Shown here in pieces: positions 9,168-17,292 of a stretch of 64,000 nt of DNA. The position numbers and the translations under genes are program-made. Source of the DNA: Planctomycetota bacterium. GTDB taxonomy: Bacteria; Planctomycetota; Phycisphaerae; Phycisphaerales; Phycisphaeraceae. The stretch lies in NCBI GenBank assembly GCA_024276075.1, contig JAJRXX010000041.1:1-64000 (forward strand). The letters are read 5' to 3'. Numbering within the stretch: position 1 is the stretch's first letter; each line of letters opens with the position of its first letter. Under the pieces are notes generated by a model. The model made no database searches and was not told the DNA's origin. It saw only the letters and a list, made by a program, of their open reading frames with translations.

Positions 9168-9272
9168 GGCGGGTGTTGAGCGGAGTGGAATTGTGGTTTA
9201 CGGGTTAACCGTCCGCTCTCGCGTGCAAGGACTTAACGGCAATATTTACGATCATTGGTATGATACCTTCTT

Positions 9273-10184
9273 ATGCCTAATACACGTGAAATCAAGGGCC
9301 GGATCAAAGCGGTGGGCAATATCAAGCGCATCACCAAGACGATGCAGATGATCGCCACAGCCAAGTTCCAAGCCTCGCAGAAGCGAGCGACGGCAGCGCA
9401 GCCTTACACGCGGAAGATCGCGGAATTAGTCGGTGAGCTTGCGGGTGCGGGTGCAGCGGCGGACCACCCGTTGCTGCGGTCGCCGGGCCCGGCTGTGGGT
9501 CGGCGGTTGCTGCTGGTGCTCACGTCGAACCGGGGCTTGTGCGGGGGGTACAACGCGGGTGTGTTGCGTATGGCTACGGCGTTTATGCGTGACCAGGGCG
9601 ATCAGCGGGTCGATCTGGAAGTCGTGGGCAAAAAGGGGTTGGCTTACTTCCGGTTCGGGGGCGTCGAGGTTGGTCAGTTCCACAGCCAATTTACAGATAA
9701 GCCTGCTTACGATCAGGTCGAACATCTGGCGCAGCGGTATATGGACGCGTTTGTCGCTGGCGAGTACGACGCGGTACACGTGGTGTATATGGCGTTTCAC
9801 TCTGCTTCTCGGCAGAGTCCGATGATCTTGCCACTGCTGCCGCTACAGGGCTTGGCGGGTGGCAACGAGGGTTCAGATGTAAGCGAGGGTTCAGACACAG
9901 ATACATCGGGCGGAGTGACCGCAAGCGTCACGTATGACTTTTCGCCTGACCCCGAGGGGTTGCTGCGAGAGCTGCTGCCGATCACCGTCAAGAACCAGCT
10001 ATTTCAATGTTTCAACGAAGCGGCTGTGGGCGAGCACGTCGCGCGCATGATAGCGATGAAGTCGGCGACCGACAGTGCTGGCAAGATGGGTAAGGGACTA
10101 ACTCGGCAGTTCAACCGTGCCCGCCAAGCGGCGATCACCACCGAGCTATCGGAGATCATCGCGGGGTCGGCGGCACTGAAGTGA
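9273..10184 (+). CDS. atpG: F-type ATP synthase gamma subunit, isolated gene
   Basis: Central rotor stalk of F1. The N-terminal coiled-coil helix (REIKGRIKAVGNIKRITKTMQMIATAK) and the C-terminal one (RMIAMKSATDSAGKM) are both typical, and the Rossmann-like middle has LTSNRGLCGGYN. Length is 303 residues against the usual 285-295. The excess is an acidic Gly/Ser/Asp insertion (about residues 192-212, around EGSDVSEGSDTDTSGG) just before the conserved YDFSPDPE strand. No other atp gene is within reach: the left neighbour is an RNA helicase and the right one lipA. The rest of the complex must be encoded elsewhere, which is unusual because gamma normally lies between alpha and beta. Confidence 0.95.
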   Translation: MPNTREIKGRIKAVGNIKRITKTMQMIATAKFQASQKRATAAQPYTRKIAELVGELAGAGAAADHPLLRSPGPAVGRRLLLVLTSNRGLCGGYNAGVLRMATAFMRDQGDQRVDLEVVGKKGLAYFRFGGVEVGQFHSQFTDKPAYDQVEHLAQRYMDAFVAGEYDAVHVVYMAFHSASRQSPMILPLLPLQGLAGGNEGSDVSEGSDTDTSGGVTASVTYDFSPDPEGLLRELLPITVKNQLFQCFNEAAVGEHVARMIAMKSATDSAGKMGKGLTRQFNRARQAAITTELSEIIAGSAALK

Positions 10185-10240
10185 TCGTCGGTTTTTTTGC
10201 CTGTTGATCCGTTTTTCCCTGTCTCTACACATCATTGAGA

Positions 10241-11164
10241 ATGAGCAACATGATCTCATTGAGCGATCGCATCCTCGATAATCAGGGCCGCGACTACGTG
10301 AAGCGTCGCAAACCCGATTGGCTGCGTGCCAAGCTCCCGGGTGGGCCGGGGTACCAGCGGCTGCGTGCGATTATCGACGAGCACAGCTTGCACACCGTGT
10401 GTGAGTCGGCGAGGTGTCCGAACATGGGCGAGTGTTGGAGCCGGGGCACCGCGACGATCATGATCCTCGGCGACGTGTGTACGCGGTCGTGCGGATTTTG
10501 CCATATCCAAACGGGTAGACCCGAGACGCTGGATGTGGATGAGCCTCGGCGTGTGGGTGAAGCTGTCGCGCTGATGAGGCTGGGGCACATCGTGGTGACG
10601 AGTGTCAACCGTGACGAGCTGCCCGACGGTGGTGCGGATATTTGGGCGCAGACGGTTCGTGCCATTCGCCAAGCCTCGCCGCAGACTTCGGTCGAGGTAT
10701 TGATCCCCGATTTTTGCGGAGACTGGGACGCGCTGGGGGCGGTCGTTGATACTGAGCCTGACATTTTGAATCACAACATGGAGACCGTTCGTCGGCTCTA
10801 TTCGGTGGTGCGTCCGCAGGCTAAATACGAGCGGTCGATTGAACTGCTACGCCGAGCCAAGGGGCAGGGGCTGACGACCAAGACCGGGATCATGGTCGGC
10901 ATCGGCGAGACCGACGACGAGGTGGTGCAATTGATGCACGACGTGCAAGACGGCTCGGGCTGCGACGTCCTGACGGTCGGGCAGTACCTCCAGCCGACGC
11001 GGGACCACCTGCCTATCTCACGGTGGGTGACGCCGCAGCAGTTTGCACGGTTTAAGGCGTTGGGTGAGTCGATCGGCTTCGGGCACGTGGAGTCGGGCCC
11101 GCTGGTGCGGTCGAGCTATCATGCGGAGGAACAGGTTGTAAGTTTGGATAAGCGAGGCTGTTAG
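10241..11164 (+). CDS. lipA: Lipoyl synthase (radical SAM)
   Basis: Inserts two sulfur atoms into octanoyl groups on lipoyl-domain proteins. Both iron-sulfur motifs are visible: the auxiliary cluster CESARCPNMGECW (CX4CX5C) and the radical-SAM CTRSCGFC (CX3CX2C). The C-terminal RSSYHAE, whose serine ligates the auxiliary cluster, is also present. I place the start at ATG 10241; a TTG six bases upstream and an ATG at 10250 are alternatives, and none has a clear ribosome-binding site. It may be co-transcribed with atpG (gap of 56 bp). No lipB is in the window. Confidence 0.95.
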   Translation: MSNMISLSDRILDNQGRDYVKRRKPDWLRAKLPGGPGYQRLRAIIDEHSLHTVCESARCPNMGECWSRGTATIMILGDVCTRSCGFCHIQTGRPETLDVDEPRRVGEAVALMRLGHIVVTSVNRDELPDGGADIWAQTVRAIRQASPQTSVEVLIPDFCGDWDALGAVVDTEPDILNHNMETVRRLYSVVRPQAKYERSIELLRRAKGQGLTTKTGIMVGIGETDDEVVQLMHDVQDGSGCDVLTVGQYLQPTRDHLPISRWVTPQQFARFKALGESIGFGHVESGPLVRSSYHAEEQVVSLDKRGC

Positions 11165-11194
11165 GAAAATTTCAAAAACAGGAAGGCCCACTCC

Positions 11195-11214
11195 CTGACA
11201 GTCGCGGCTCGTTA
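11195..11214 (+). repeat. Partial copy of the CGCGGCTCGTTA repeat
   Basis: Twenty bases matching 29622-29641 at 17 of 20 positions (both begin CTGAC and end CGCGGCTCGTTA). It lies between lipA and the rpsF promoter region. At 29571-29639 the same sequence is one arm of a larger inverted repeat; here the other arm is missing. Confidence 0.5.
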
Positions 11215-11250
11215 CGGTGACGCTCGGTTACTCTGATCCGCTATCAGGTT

Positions 11251-11309
11251 TTGCCTCCGGGCGTAAACCGGTTAAAATGAAGTGTTGTGCGTTAATTAGC
11301 GGTTTACGC
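11251..11309 (+). promoter_or_regulatory. Likely rpsF promoter with an overlapping 10-bp inverted repeat
   Basis: TTGCCT (11251-11256) and TAAAAT (11273-11278) are spaced by 16 bp, a fair sigma-70-type promoter about 125 bp before rpsF. A perfect inverted repeat, GCGTAAACCG (11261-11270) and CGGTTTACGC (11300-11309), flanks the -10 element. One arm is inside the promoter and the other just after the expected start of transcription, so it looks more like a two-half operator than a leader hairpin. No regulator is suggested by the neighbours. Confidence 0.4.
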
Positions 11310-11403
11310 TCGACGCATTGGACAGGTTGGCAGCCCCATCCACCGGTCGTCTGTGGCTATACGACGCCGTAATCGAACAACTGCCCGCGAAGGAGTCGCC
11401 TCA

Positions 11404-11850
11404 ATGGCACAGTCGGCAATTAGTCTTTACGAGGGCCTGTTCCTGCTCAATCAGCAGGCGGCGGGTGCGGATTTTAGTGCATGTATCGAAGACCTGCGGC
11501 AGATACTCGAGCGTGCCAAGGCCGAGGTCATCGTGATGAAGAAGTGGAGTGAGCGTAAGCTGGCTTACGAGGTCAAAGGCCAGAAGCGCGGTTCGTTTGT
11601 CCTGGTGTATTTCCGGGCTGGGCACGACCAGATCGCCCAGATCGATCGCGACTGCAACCTGTCTGACTTGGTGCTGCGTAATCTTATTCTCAAAGCCGAT
11701 CACATCGGTGAGATTGAGTTGGAGGTGATTAACAAGGACGCCGACAACCTCGGTGTGGAAGCGAACCTTCGCAGCAGTCTATCTAGTCGTGTCCCTGCCG
11801 CAGAGGTGGGTGCCACCGGCGAAACGGCGACAGCAACAGCGGAAGCGTGA
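11404..11850 (+). CDS. rpsF: 30S ribosomal protein S6
   Basis: 148-residue S6 protein. It starts MAQSAISLYEGLFLL, matching the first beta strand of S6, and carries KKWSERKLAYEVKGQKRGSFVLVYF, the conserved RNA-binding beta strand and turn. An Ala/Thr/Glu-rich tail follows, as in many S6 proteins. The ATG at 11404 has AAGGAG nine bases upstream; a longer reading from 11353 adds only a basic, non-homologous extension. First gene of an rpsF-ssb-rplI cluster; rpsR, which normally sits between ssb and rplI, is not there. Confidence 0.95.
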   Translation: MAQSAISLYEGLFLLNQQAAGADFSACIEDLRQILERAKAEVIVMKKWSERKLAYEVKGQKRGSFVLVYFRAGHDQIAQIDRDCNLSDLVLRNLILKADHIGEIELEVINKDADNLGVEANLRSSLSSRVPAAEVGATGETATATAEA

Positions 11851-11991
11851 AAACCTATTTGGGCCGCAGCCCAGGACGGGTGTAGCGGTCGTGTTGTGTG
11901 TATCCGGTTGGGCGTTGGACGGCCTTGAGCGGAAAAGACTTTACCCTTTTGAGCGCAGCTCCCCGGTGCGCCTAGTCGGAGGCGAACGACC

Positions 11992-12471
11992 ATGCCAAAC
12001 CTCAACCGCGTCTTGCTCATGGGGAACCTGACCCGCGACCCGGAACTGCGATACCTGCCCAGCAACACGCCGGTGGTGAACCTCGGGATCGCGGTCAACC
12101 GCCGGTGGCGCAACCAGCAGGGCGAGCAGCAGGACGAAACAACGTTTGTAGACTGCGAGGCATTCGGCCGCAGTGCCGAGGTGATCAATCAGTACCTCCG
12201 CAAGGGCCGGCCCGTATTTATTGAGGGTCGCTTGCGGCTCGATCAATGGCAGGATCGTGAAGGGGGGAACCGATCGAAACTCAAAGTCATCGTCGAGAAT
12301 TTTCAGTTTGTGGATTCTCGGCAAGGTGATGGGGGCGGCAGCGGTGGTGGCGATCAGCAGCGTGGGCCCGCGGTGCACACGTCACCACCTCGTGAGGCGC
12401 CTCCCACCGCCAGTGCCGGTGTCAATGCCAATGCACACCAGCCGATGCAAGAGGACGACATCCCCTTTTAA
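11992..12471 (+). CDS. ssb: Single-stranded DNA-binding protein
   Basis: 159 residues. The N-terminal OB fold (LNRVLLMGNLTRDPELR, FVDCEAFGRSAEVINQYLRKG, FIEGRLRLDQW) is followed by a Gly/Ser-rich linker and ends in the acidic tip EDDIPF that recruits replication and repair partners. Forms tetramers on ssDNA. It is placed between rpsF and rplI as in many bacteria. Confidence 0.96.
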   Translation: MPNLNRVLLMGNLTRDPELRYLPSNTPVVNLGIAVNRRWRNQQGEQQDETTFVDCEAFGRSAEVINQYLRKGRPVFIEGRLRLDQWQDREGGNRSKLKVIVENFQFVDSRQGDGGGSGGGDQQRGPAVHTSPPREAPPTASAGVNANAHQPMQEDDIPF

Positions 12472-12491
12472 ATTAGTAAGATGAGAGCATT

Positions 12492-13028
12492 ATGAAAACG
12501 ATTCGGCTGTTATTAACTGAGAACATCGACAACTTGGGCATCGTCGGCGACGTGGTGTCGGTGAAGAGCGGCTACGCTCGCAATTATTTGGTTCCCCGCG
12601 GTTTGGCGACGCAGCCGACGGATGGCAACGTGAAACGCCTCGCCGAACGCCGGGCCCAAGTCGAGCAAGAGCTACGCGAACACCGGTCTGCACAGGAAGC
12701 GATCTTTGCGAAGTTCGAGGGCTATGAGGTCACGATCCAGCGCAGCGCCAATGAGCAGGGTGTTTTGTTCGGGGGTGTTTCGCAACACGACATCGCCGAG
12801 ACGCTGCGGGCTGAGGGGTTTGGCGTCGATGACCGAGTTGTGCGCATCGGCGAGCAGATCAAGCGACTCGATTCGTATGAAATCCCGATCGTGCTGGCTG
12901 CTGACCTGAAGACGCAGATCAAGCTATGGGTCGTTTCGGACAAGCCTGCTGAGGAACTGGGTGCCTCGGATGACACAGAAGAAGCGGTTGCTTCGTCCGC
13001 AGCGGGTACCGATACAAAAGAAGAGTAA
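12492..13028 (+). CDS. rplI: 50S ribosomal protein L9
   Basis: 178 residues (typical 148-150 plus a C-terminal extension). The N-terminal rRNA-binding domain has VKSGYARNYLVPRGLA, the L9 signature. The connecting helix (KRLAERRAQVEQELREH) and the C-terminal domain (GVLFGGVSQHDIAETLRAEG) are intact. An acidic, Ala/Thr-rich tail of about 25 residues is extra. It starts 20 bp after ssb, consistent with one operon, and converges with pgpH 20 bp further on. Confidence 0.96.
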   Translation: MKTIRLLLTENIDNLGIVGDVVSVKSGYARNYLVPRGLATQPTDGNVKRLAERRAQVEQELREHRSAQEAIFAKFEGYEVTIQRSANEQGVLFGGVSQHDIAETLRAEGFGVDDRVVRIGEQIKRLDSYEIPIVLAADLKTQIKLWVVSDKPAEELGASDDTEEAVASSAAGTDTKEE

Positions 13029-13048
13029 GGGTGTAGCCCAAGAGGCGT

Positions 13049-15358
13049 TTAAGACGCGGCTGAGGTGGTTTTGGAGTCGGTAGCCGTGCTGGGCGTCGAG
13101 GCGTTGCCATCCTGTTTATCGCTGGGGTATTTAATCCGGCTGTGGTAGGTCGCGCACAGGGTCTTTACGAGTGACGTTTCGATTTTGTGCAGGTCCTGAA
13201 GGGTGATGCTGCACTCGTCGAATTGACCGTCCATTAGTCGTTTGTTGGCGATGGTGTGTACAAGCTGCTCAATGCGTGTAGAGGTCGGTTCGTCGAGCGT
13301 GCGTGTGGCGCTCTCGGTGCCGTCGCAGAGCATGAGGATGGCGGCTTCTTTTGTCTGCGGCTTGGGCCCGGGGTAGCGGAACTCGAACTCGGTCGGCGCG
13401 GGTTTGTCTTGGGCTTCACGGCGTTGCTTGGCGGCGTGATAAAAATACTCAACGAGCGTGGTGCCGTGGTGCGACTCGACAAAGTGTCGCAGCGGCCGGG
13501 GCAGGTTGTATTCCCGTGCCATCTCCATGCCGTCTTTGACGTGCCCGACAATGATCAGCAAGCTCATCGCGGGCGATAGCTTGGTATGGCGGTTGGGGCC
13601 TTCGCCCTTATTTTCGACGAAATACAAAGGTTTGTTGATCTTCCCGATGTCGTGGTACATCGCCCCGACCTTGCACAACAGGCCGTTGGCGCTGATCGCG
13701 TCGGCGGCGGTTTCGGCCATGTCGGCGAGTCTCAGGCTGTGCTGGTAGGTGCCCGGCGCGTCTTGTGCCAAGCGGCGTAGCAACGGGTGTGACGCGTCGT
13801 TAAGTTCTCGCAGTGTCATGGACGTGGTGACGTTGAAGAGCTTTTCGATGCTCGGGAGCACCCCTTGGACGACCAACCCTGTTGCCGAACCCGTCACCAC
13901 CGCTAGAAACGCGTCGAAGCCGATCCGGGATATCACCCCCTCGAGGTGTAGGGATTGCCCGTCGAATCCCACGAGCAGGGTTGTTAGCCCCATGGCCAAC
14001 CCGCTCCACAGGCCCACCCTTACCAGCGTCGACCGGTGTCGCACATCTCGCAGCAAGGCGACCGCCACCGCTAGGCCCGTGAGCATGACCAAGCCGAACC
14101 CGATCGGCAAGCGCAGACTCACCAGCACCAACAGTGTGTGTATCACACCGATCGCCAATGCGAATCGTTGATCGTAGGCGATGGTCAGAATGATGACCGC
14201 CAACAGCGTCGGAAAAGTGACGGTAGCGTAGGTAAATGCCGGTGAGATGCCTGTCGCCACGACCGCCAACGCCTGCGCCAATATGAGTAGTGCGGTCATC
14301 GCCAGGCCACGCATCGCGTTGCTGACGATCCGCGGGTTGTACGCAGCGGTATAGATCCACAGCGCAAGCCCAATGAGGGTGATCATCCCGATCAAGCTCG
14401 TGGTCGATAGCCACCGTCTGACAGGGCCGGCGTGTGCTAGGTAGGCGGCTTGCTCGTGCCCAATGACCAGGATATCCAGTGGCTCGATGATTTTGCCTGC
14501 GGGGACGATCATATCGCCGGGCTGATAGGTCATCTCCACGGGTTTTTCGTTGTCGTACTGCAACTGGCGGATGCGGCGGGTCTGCTCTTCATCGAGTAGG
14601 TAGATCGGTTGAAGGTTTTGCATGACGACCGCGATGACGGTCCGACGCAGTTCTTTGGGGAAGTTATTTGCCAGTGCGGTAACGCTTACTTTGAGCGCCT
14701 TCTGATCTGTCTGCACGTTGATCAGTACATTGTCGTATCGGTCTAGCCTACCGAGCGTGGGGTGGAGCACAATGATTTTGGAAGGGCGTTGGCGTGGGTC
14801 ACGCTCCATATTTGCGCGTTCATTTTTCAACGCTGCGATACCTGTAAACCCGTCCATGAACTGCTCGGTAAGCTGCTCCCAGGTCGGCATCGGACCGGGG
14901 TCGGTCAGGAAGCGTCCCAACTCCGCTAGGCTGTTGGGAGACAGCAACAGAGCTTCGCGTTCTTCCTGTGGGATCTGATTGATATTCTTTTTGGCGCCCA
15001 ACTCGACCAGCCCCGCTAGCCGCTCGCGTAGTTTTCCGAGGTAGCCCTGATTCGGGACGTAAATCGCTGGTTCGCGGTCGCGTGCGTCGGCTTTTTTCTC
15101 AAGCGTCTTTTCCTGATCGATCGCGCGGAACTCGACGCGGGCGACGACGACTTGAGGGTTTACCTGTCCGACCTGGAACCGGTGCCAGCGGTTGGCGGTC
15201 AACGCGATGAGGCTACCCACGCCTACAAATACGAGCAGGTACACAATGGTCCACGTCACCTGTTGGCCGGTGAGATTCTGAAGCCACGGCCTGGCGGGGC
15301 GCGTGACGTGGCGGCGCACTTCTCGTCGCCTGGCGGTATTGGTCTTGGATGTCGCCAT
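13049..15358 (-). CDS. pgpH: PgpH-type 7TM-HD phosphohydrolase, probable c-di-AMP phosphodiesterase
   Basis: 769 residues. One TM helix (about 35-54) is followed by a large extracytoplasmic 7TMR-HDED domain (60-310), about seven TM helices (320-495), and a cytoplasmic HD domain (505-700). The HD motif is His569-Asp570 in MYHDIGK, with His540 in TYQHS and a downstream VESHHGTT. Family members with this layout, such as Listeria PgpH, hydrolyse cyclic di-AMP to pApA. No diadenylate cyclase is in the window. phoH lies upstream with a 210-bp gap; phoH, pgpH and ybeY are often adjacent, but ybeY is missing here. The C-terminal 35 residues are low-complexity. Confidence 0.9.
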   Translation of the reverse strand: MATSKTNTARRREVRRHVTRPARPWLQNLTGQQVTWTIVYLLVFVGVGSLIALTANRWHRFQVGQVNPQVVVARVEFRAIDQEKTLEKKADARDREPAIYVPNQGYLGKLRERLAGLVELGAKKNINQIPQEEREALLLSPNSLAELGRFLTDPGPMPTWEQLTEQFMDGFTGIAALKNERANMERDPRQRPSKIIVLHPTLGRLDRYDNVLINVQTDQKALKVSVTALANNFPKELRRTVIAVVMQNLQPIYLLDEEQTRRIRQLQYDNEKPVEMTYQPGDMIVPAGKIIEPLDILVIGHEQAAYLAHAGPVRRWLSTTSLIGMITLIGLALWIYTAAYNPRIVSNAMRGLAMTALLILAQALAVVATGISPAFTYATVTFPTLLAVIILTIAYDQRFALAIGVIHTLLVLVSLRLPIGFGLVMLTGLAVAVALLRDVRHRSTLVRVGLWSGLAMGLTTLLVGFDGQSLHLEGVISRIGFDAFLAVVTGSATGLVVQGVLPSIEKLFNVTTSMTLRELNDASHPLLRRLAQDAPGTYQHSLRLADMAETAADAISANGLLCKVGAMYHDIGKINKPLYFVENKGEGPNRHTKLSPAMSLLIIVGHVKDGMEMAREYNLPRPLRHFVESHHGTTLVEYFYHAAKQRREAQDKPAPTEFEFRYPGPKPQTKEAAILMLCDGTESATRTLDEPTSTRIEQLVHTIANKRLMDGQFDECSITLQDLHKIETSLVKTLCATYHSRIKYPSDKQDGNASTPSTATDSKTTSAAS

Positions 15359-15568
15359 TACTCTGGATTCAGTCTTGGGTTATCAAGCTCTTTGGCCGTG
15401 GGGCCGTATGGGGCATTTATCGGTCTTTTTGGGATGCAGCTATTGTATATCAGAGCGTCTTTGTACGGCTTGGGCAGGAGGGGCGGGGGCTGGCTGCCGA
15501 ACTCTAAATCTATTTATGCTGCTCATATATCAAATGTCTAGTCGACCAAGCGTCGTGCGGGAAAATTT

Positions 15569-16561
15569 CTAAGCATCGTTTTCGTCGGGCGGGGGTTCCT
15601 GGCCGTAAACCTCAACGACTCGTTGCACCAAGCTGTGGCGGACGATGTCACTGCGGTGGAGCGTCACCGTGGCGACGCCTTTGACACGACGCAGCCGCCT
15701 CAATGCATCGATCAGCCCCGATTGTGTGGCGTCTTCCAGGTCCGTCTGCGACGGATCGCCGGTGACGATCATTTTGCTGGAGTGGCCCAGGCGCGTCAAG
15801 AACATGAGCATTTGGCTGCGTGTGGTATTCTGCGCCTCGTCGAGGATGATCAGCGCGTCGTTTAGGGTTCGCCCGCGCATGAATGCCAGGGGCACGACCT
15901 CGATCACGTCCGTCGTCATCAGTTGCTGTATCTGGTCAAATTCAATCATATCGTGCAGCGCGTCCAGCAGCGGGCGGAGGTAAGGGTTGACCTTTTCCTG
16001 CATGCTGCCGGGCAAAAATCCCAATTTTTCACCCGCCTCCACCGCCGGCCGGACCAGGATCAGGCGACGGACCAAGCTGCGTTTTAGCATGTTCACACCC
16101 GTTGCTACGGCGAGATAGGTTTTGCCCGTTCCCGCTGGGCCGGTGCAGATGGTCAAATCGTGATCGTGGATCGCACGGAGATACATTTGTTGGCGATCGC
16201 TGCGGGGCTGGATCGTTCTCCCGCCCAAATAGACGTCCAATCCGTCTTCGTAAGGGGACGTCGCGTCGTCGGGGCTATTGACAGGGAAGGGCCCGTTGTT
16301 CGCGGATCGATTCGCTGATGCGATGATATCGAGCAGTTCTTGCCGGCTGACGGTTCTGTCTTGGTCGGCGGCGTGACCCAGCCGCTCGACGACGTAGCGT
16401 GCTGTCGTGACGTCTTGGTCGGGCCCGCTGATCCGGAGCGTGCCGTTACGCGCCCATATCTTGACGCCGAGGCACTCTCGTATGATCTTCAGGTTCTGCT
16501 CGGCGACGCCGGCCATCGTTAAACGCTTGTCGTCCTGGGGCAGGCTGATCGTCAGTTCCAA
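15569..16561 (-). CDS. PhoH-like ATPase
   Basis: 330-residue PhoH family protein: an N-terminal KH-like segment, then a superfamily 1 helicase-like ATPase. The Walker A is GPAGTGKT (141-148) and Walker B is IILDEAQN (238-245). The family block RPAVEAGEKLGFLPG is intact. It starts at TTG 16561, supported by AAGGAG ten bases upstream. Relatives are linked to RNA metabolism and stress. Probably co-transcribed with pgpH. Confidence 0.92.
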   Translation of the reverse strand: MELTISLPQDDKRLTMAGVAEQNLKIIRECLGVKIWARNGTLRISGPDQDVTTARYVVERLGHAADQDRTVSRQELLDIIASANRSANNGPFPVNSPDDATSPYEDGLDVYLGGRTIQPRSDRQQMYLRAIHDHDLTICTGPAGTGKTYLAVATGVNMLKRSLVRRLILVRPAVEAGEKLGFLPGSMQEKVNPYLRPLLDALHDMIEFDQIQQLMTTDVIEVVPLAFMRGRTLNDALIILDEAQNTTRSQMLMFLTRLGHSSKMIVTGDPSQTDLEDATQSGLIDALRRLRRVKGVATVTLHRSDIVRHSLVQRVVEVYGQEPPPDENDA

Positions 16562-16656
16562 TTGCGTTACACTCCTTAGAGACCGATCTGCTTAGTTTAA
16601 AGTCAAGACCATGCAACACGGCAATTCATCATTTTACTCCTGTTGGGCCACGCGGG

Positions 16657-16761
16657 TAATACCCATTCAAATTAATACTTGCGCAGTGTCTATAGACGCG
16701 GGGATAAGGCAGGCAATAACGTACATCTACGACGCGCTAAAAATATACGCAATGCGTATAA
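16657..16761 (+). repeat. About 100-bp dispersed repeat, copy A
   Basis: It matches the reverse complement of 29457-29555. The strongest blocks are ATTAATACTTGCGC.GTGTCTA and GACGCGCTA.AAATATACGC, ending in the shared palindrome TATACGCA-A-TGCGTATA. Copies differ by about 6 bp in length. The end of this copy contains the ATG (16752) proposed for the lipoprotein gene, so an apparently longer reading frame from 16611 is translation of repeat DNA. The two copies read in frame give similar peptides, but nucleotide identity alone explains that. Confidence 0.8.
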
Positions 16762-17291
16762 GCCTAATCTTTCGTGTCATCGACCAGGTCGGCGGTGCGG
16801 GGCGTGGCACGATCAGGGGGCCAGGCGCGACGAAGGTGGGTTGGTGGCTGGGGGTGATCCTGTGTGCTGGGTTGGTTGGGTGCGATTCGCTGACGATTGT
16901 TTCCGTCGATCGTCTGACGGCACCAGGCCTCGACGAGCTGTTTCCCCACGCGAGCATGGCTAATATCACCGGCGACTATCAACGCCTTAATTACGATATC
17001 CCACGTGCGATGAAGGCGAGTCATTGGGGCATGCTGAGTCTGACCCACGAACCGGCGGGGTCGGCTAGAGCGAGGCACTCGGTTTTGCGGGCCGCGGCGT
17101 TGCTACCCGACGGACGCACCGCCACGATCGTCGCATGGTCAAAAAATGAGCGGGTTGTATCCGTAGCTGTGCGTGTGGGGAACTTGGGCGATGGGGAACG
17201 GGAAAAGGATTTTTTGGCACAACTGGGATCGGTTTTGCGTGGCAAGCCCAGCCGAACACACCGGTTTGATCAGACCCTGCCGAAGCTATAG
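16752..17291 (+). CDS. Putative lipoprotein of unknown function
   Basis: About 179 residues with a hydrophobic stretch WWLGVILCAGLVGC ending in a lipobox (LVGC), so probably a lipid-anchored exported protein. The mature part has no domain I recognise; a soluble alpha/beta fold of about 130 residues seems likely. The start is uncertain: ATG 16752 gives a long N-region before the hydrophobic core, while a GTG at 16836 would give a short one without basic residues. The upstream 100 bp is a dispersed repeat that may have replaced the original leader. It converges with the next gene with a gap of 1 bp. Confidence 0.55.
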   Translation: MRISLIFRVIDQVGGAGRGTIRGPGATKVGWWLGVILCAGLVGCDSLTIVSVDRLTAPGLDELFPHASMANITGDYQRLNYDIPRAMKASHWGMLSLTHEPAGSARARHSVLRAAALLPDGRTATIVAWSKNERVVSVAVRVGNLGDGEREKDFLAQLGSVLRGKPSRTHRFDQTLPKL

Positions 17292-17292
17292 A

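Noticed and set aside
16611-16751. N-terminal extension of the lipoprotein gene, with a peptide similar to one encoded at 29.4-29.6 kb
   Set aside because: The similarity follows from a 100-bp nucleotide repeat; both frames run through repeat DNA and neither has a ribosome site.
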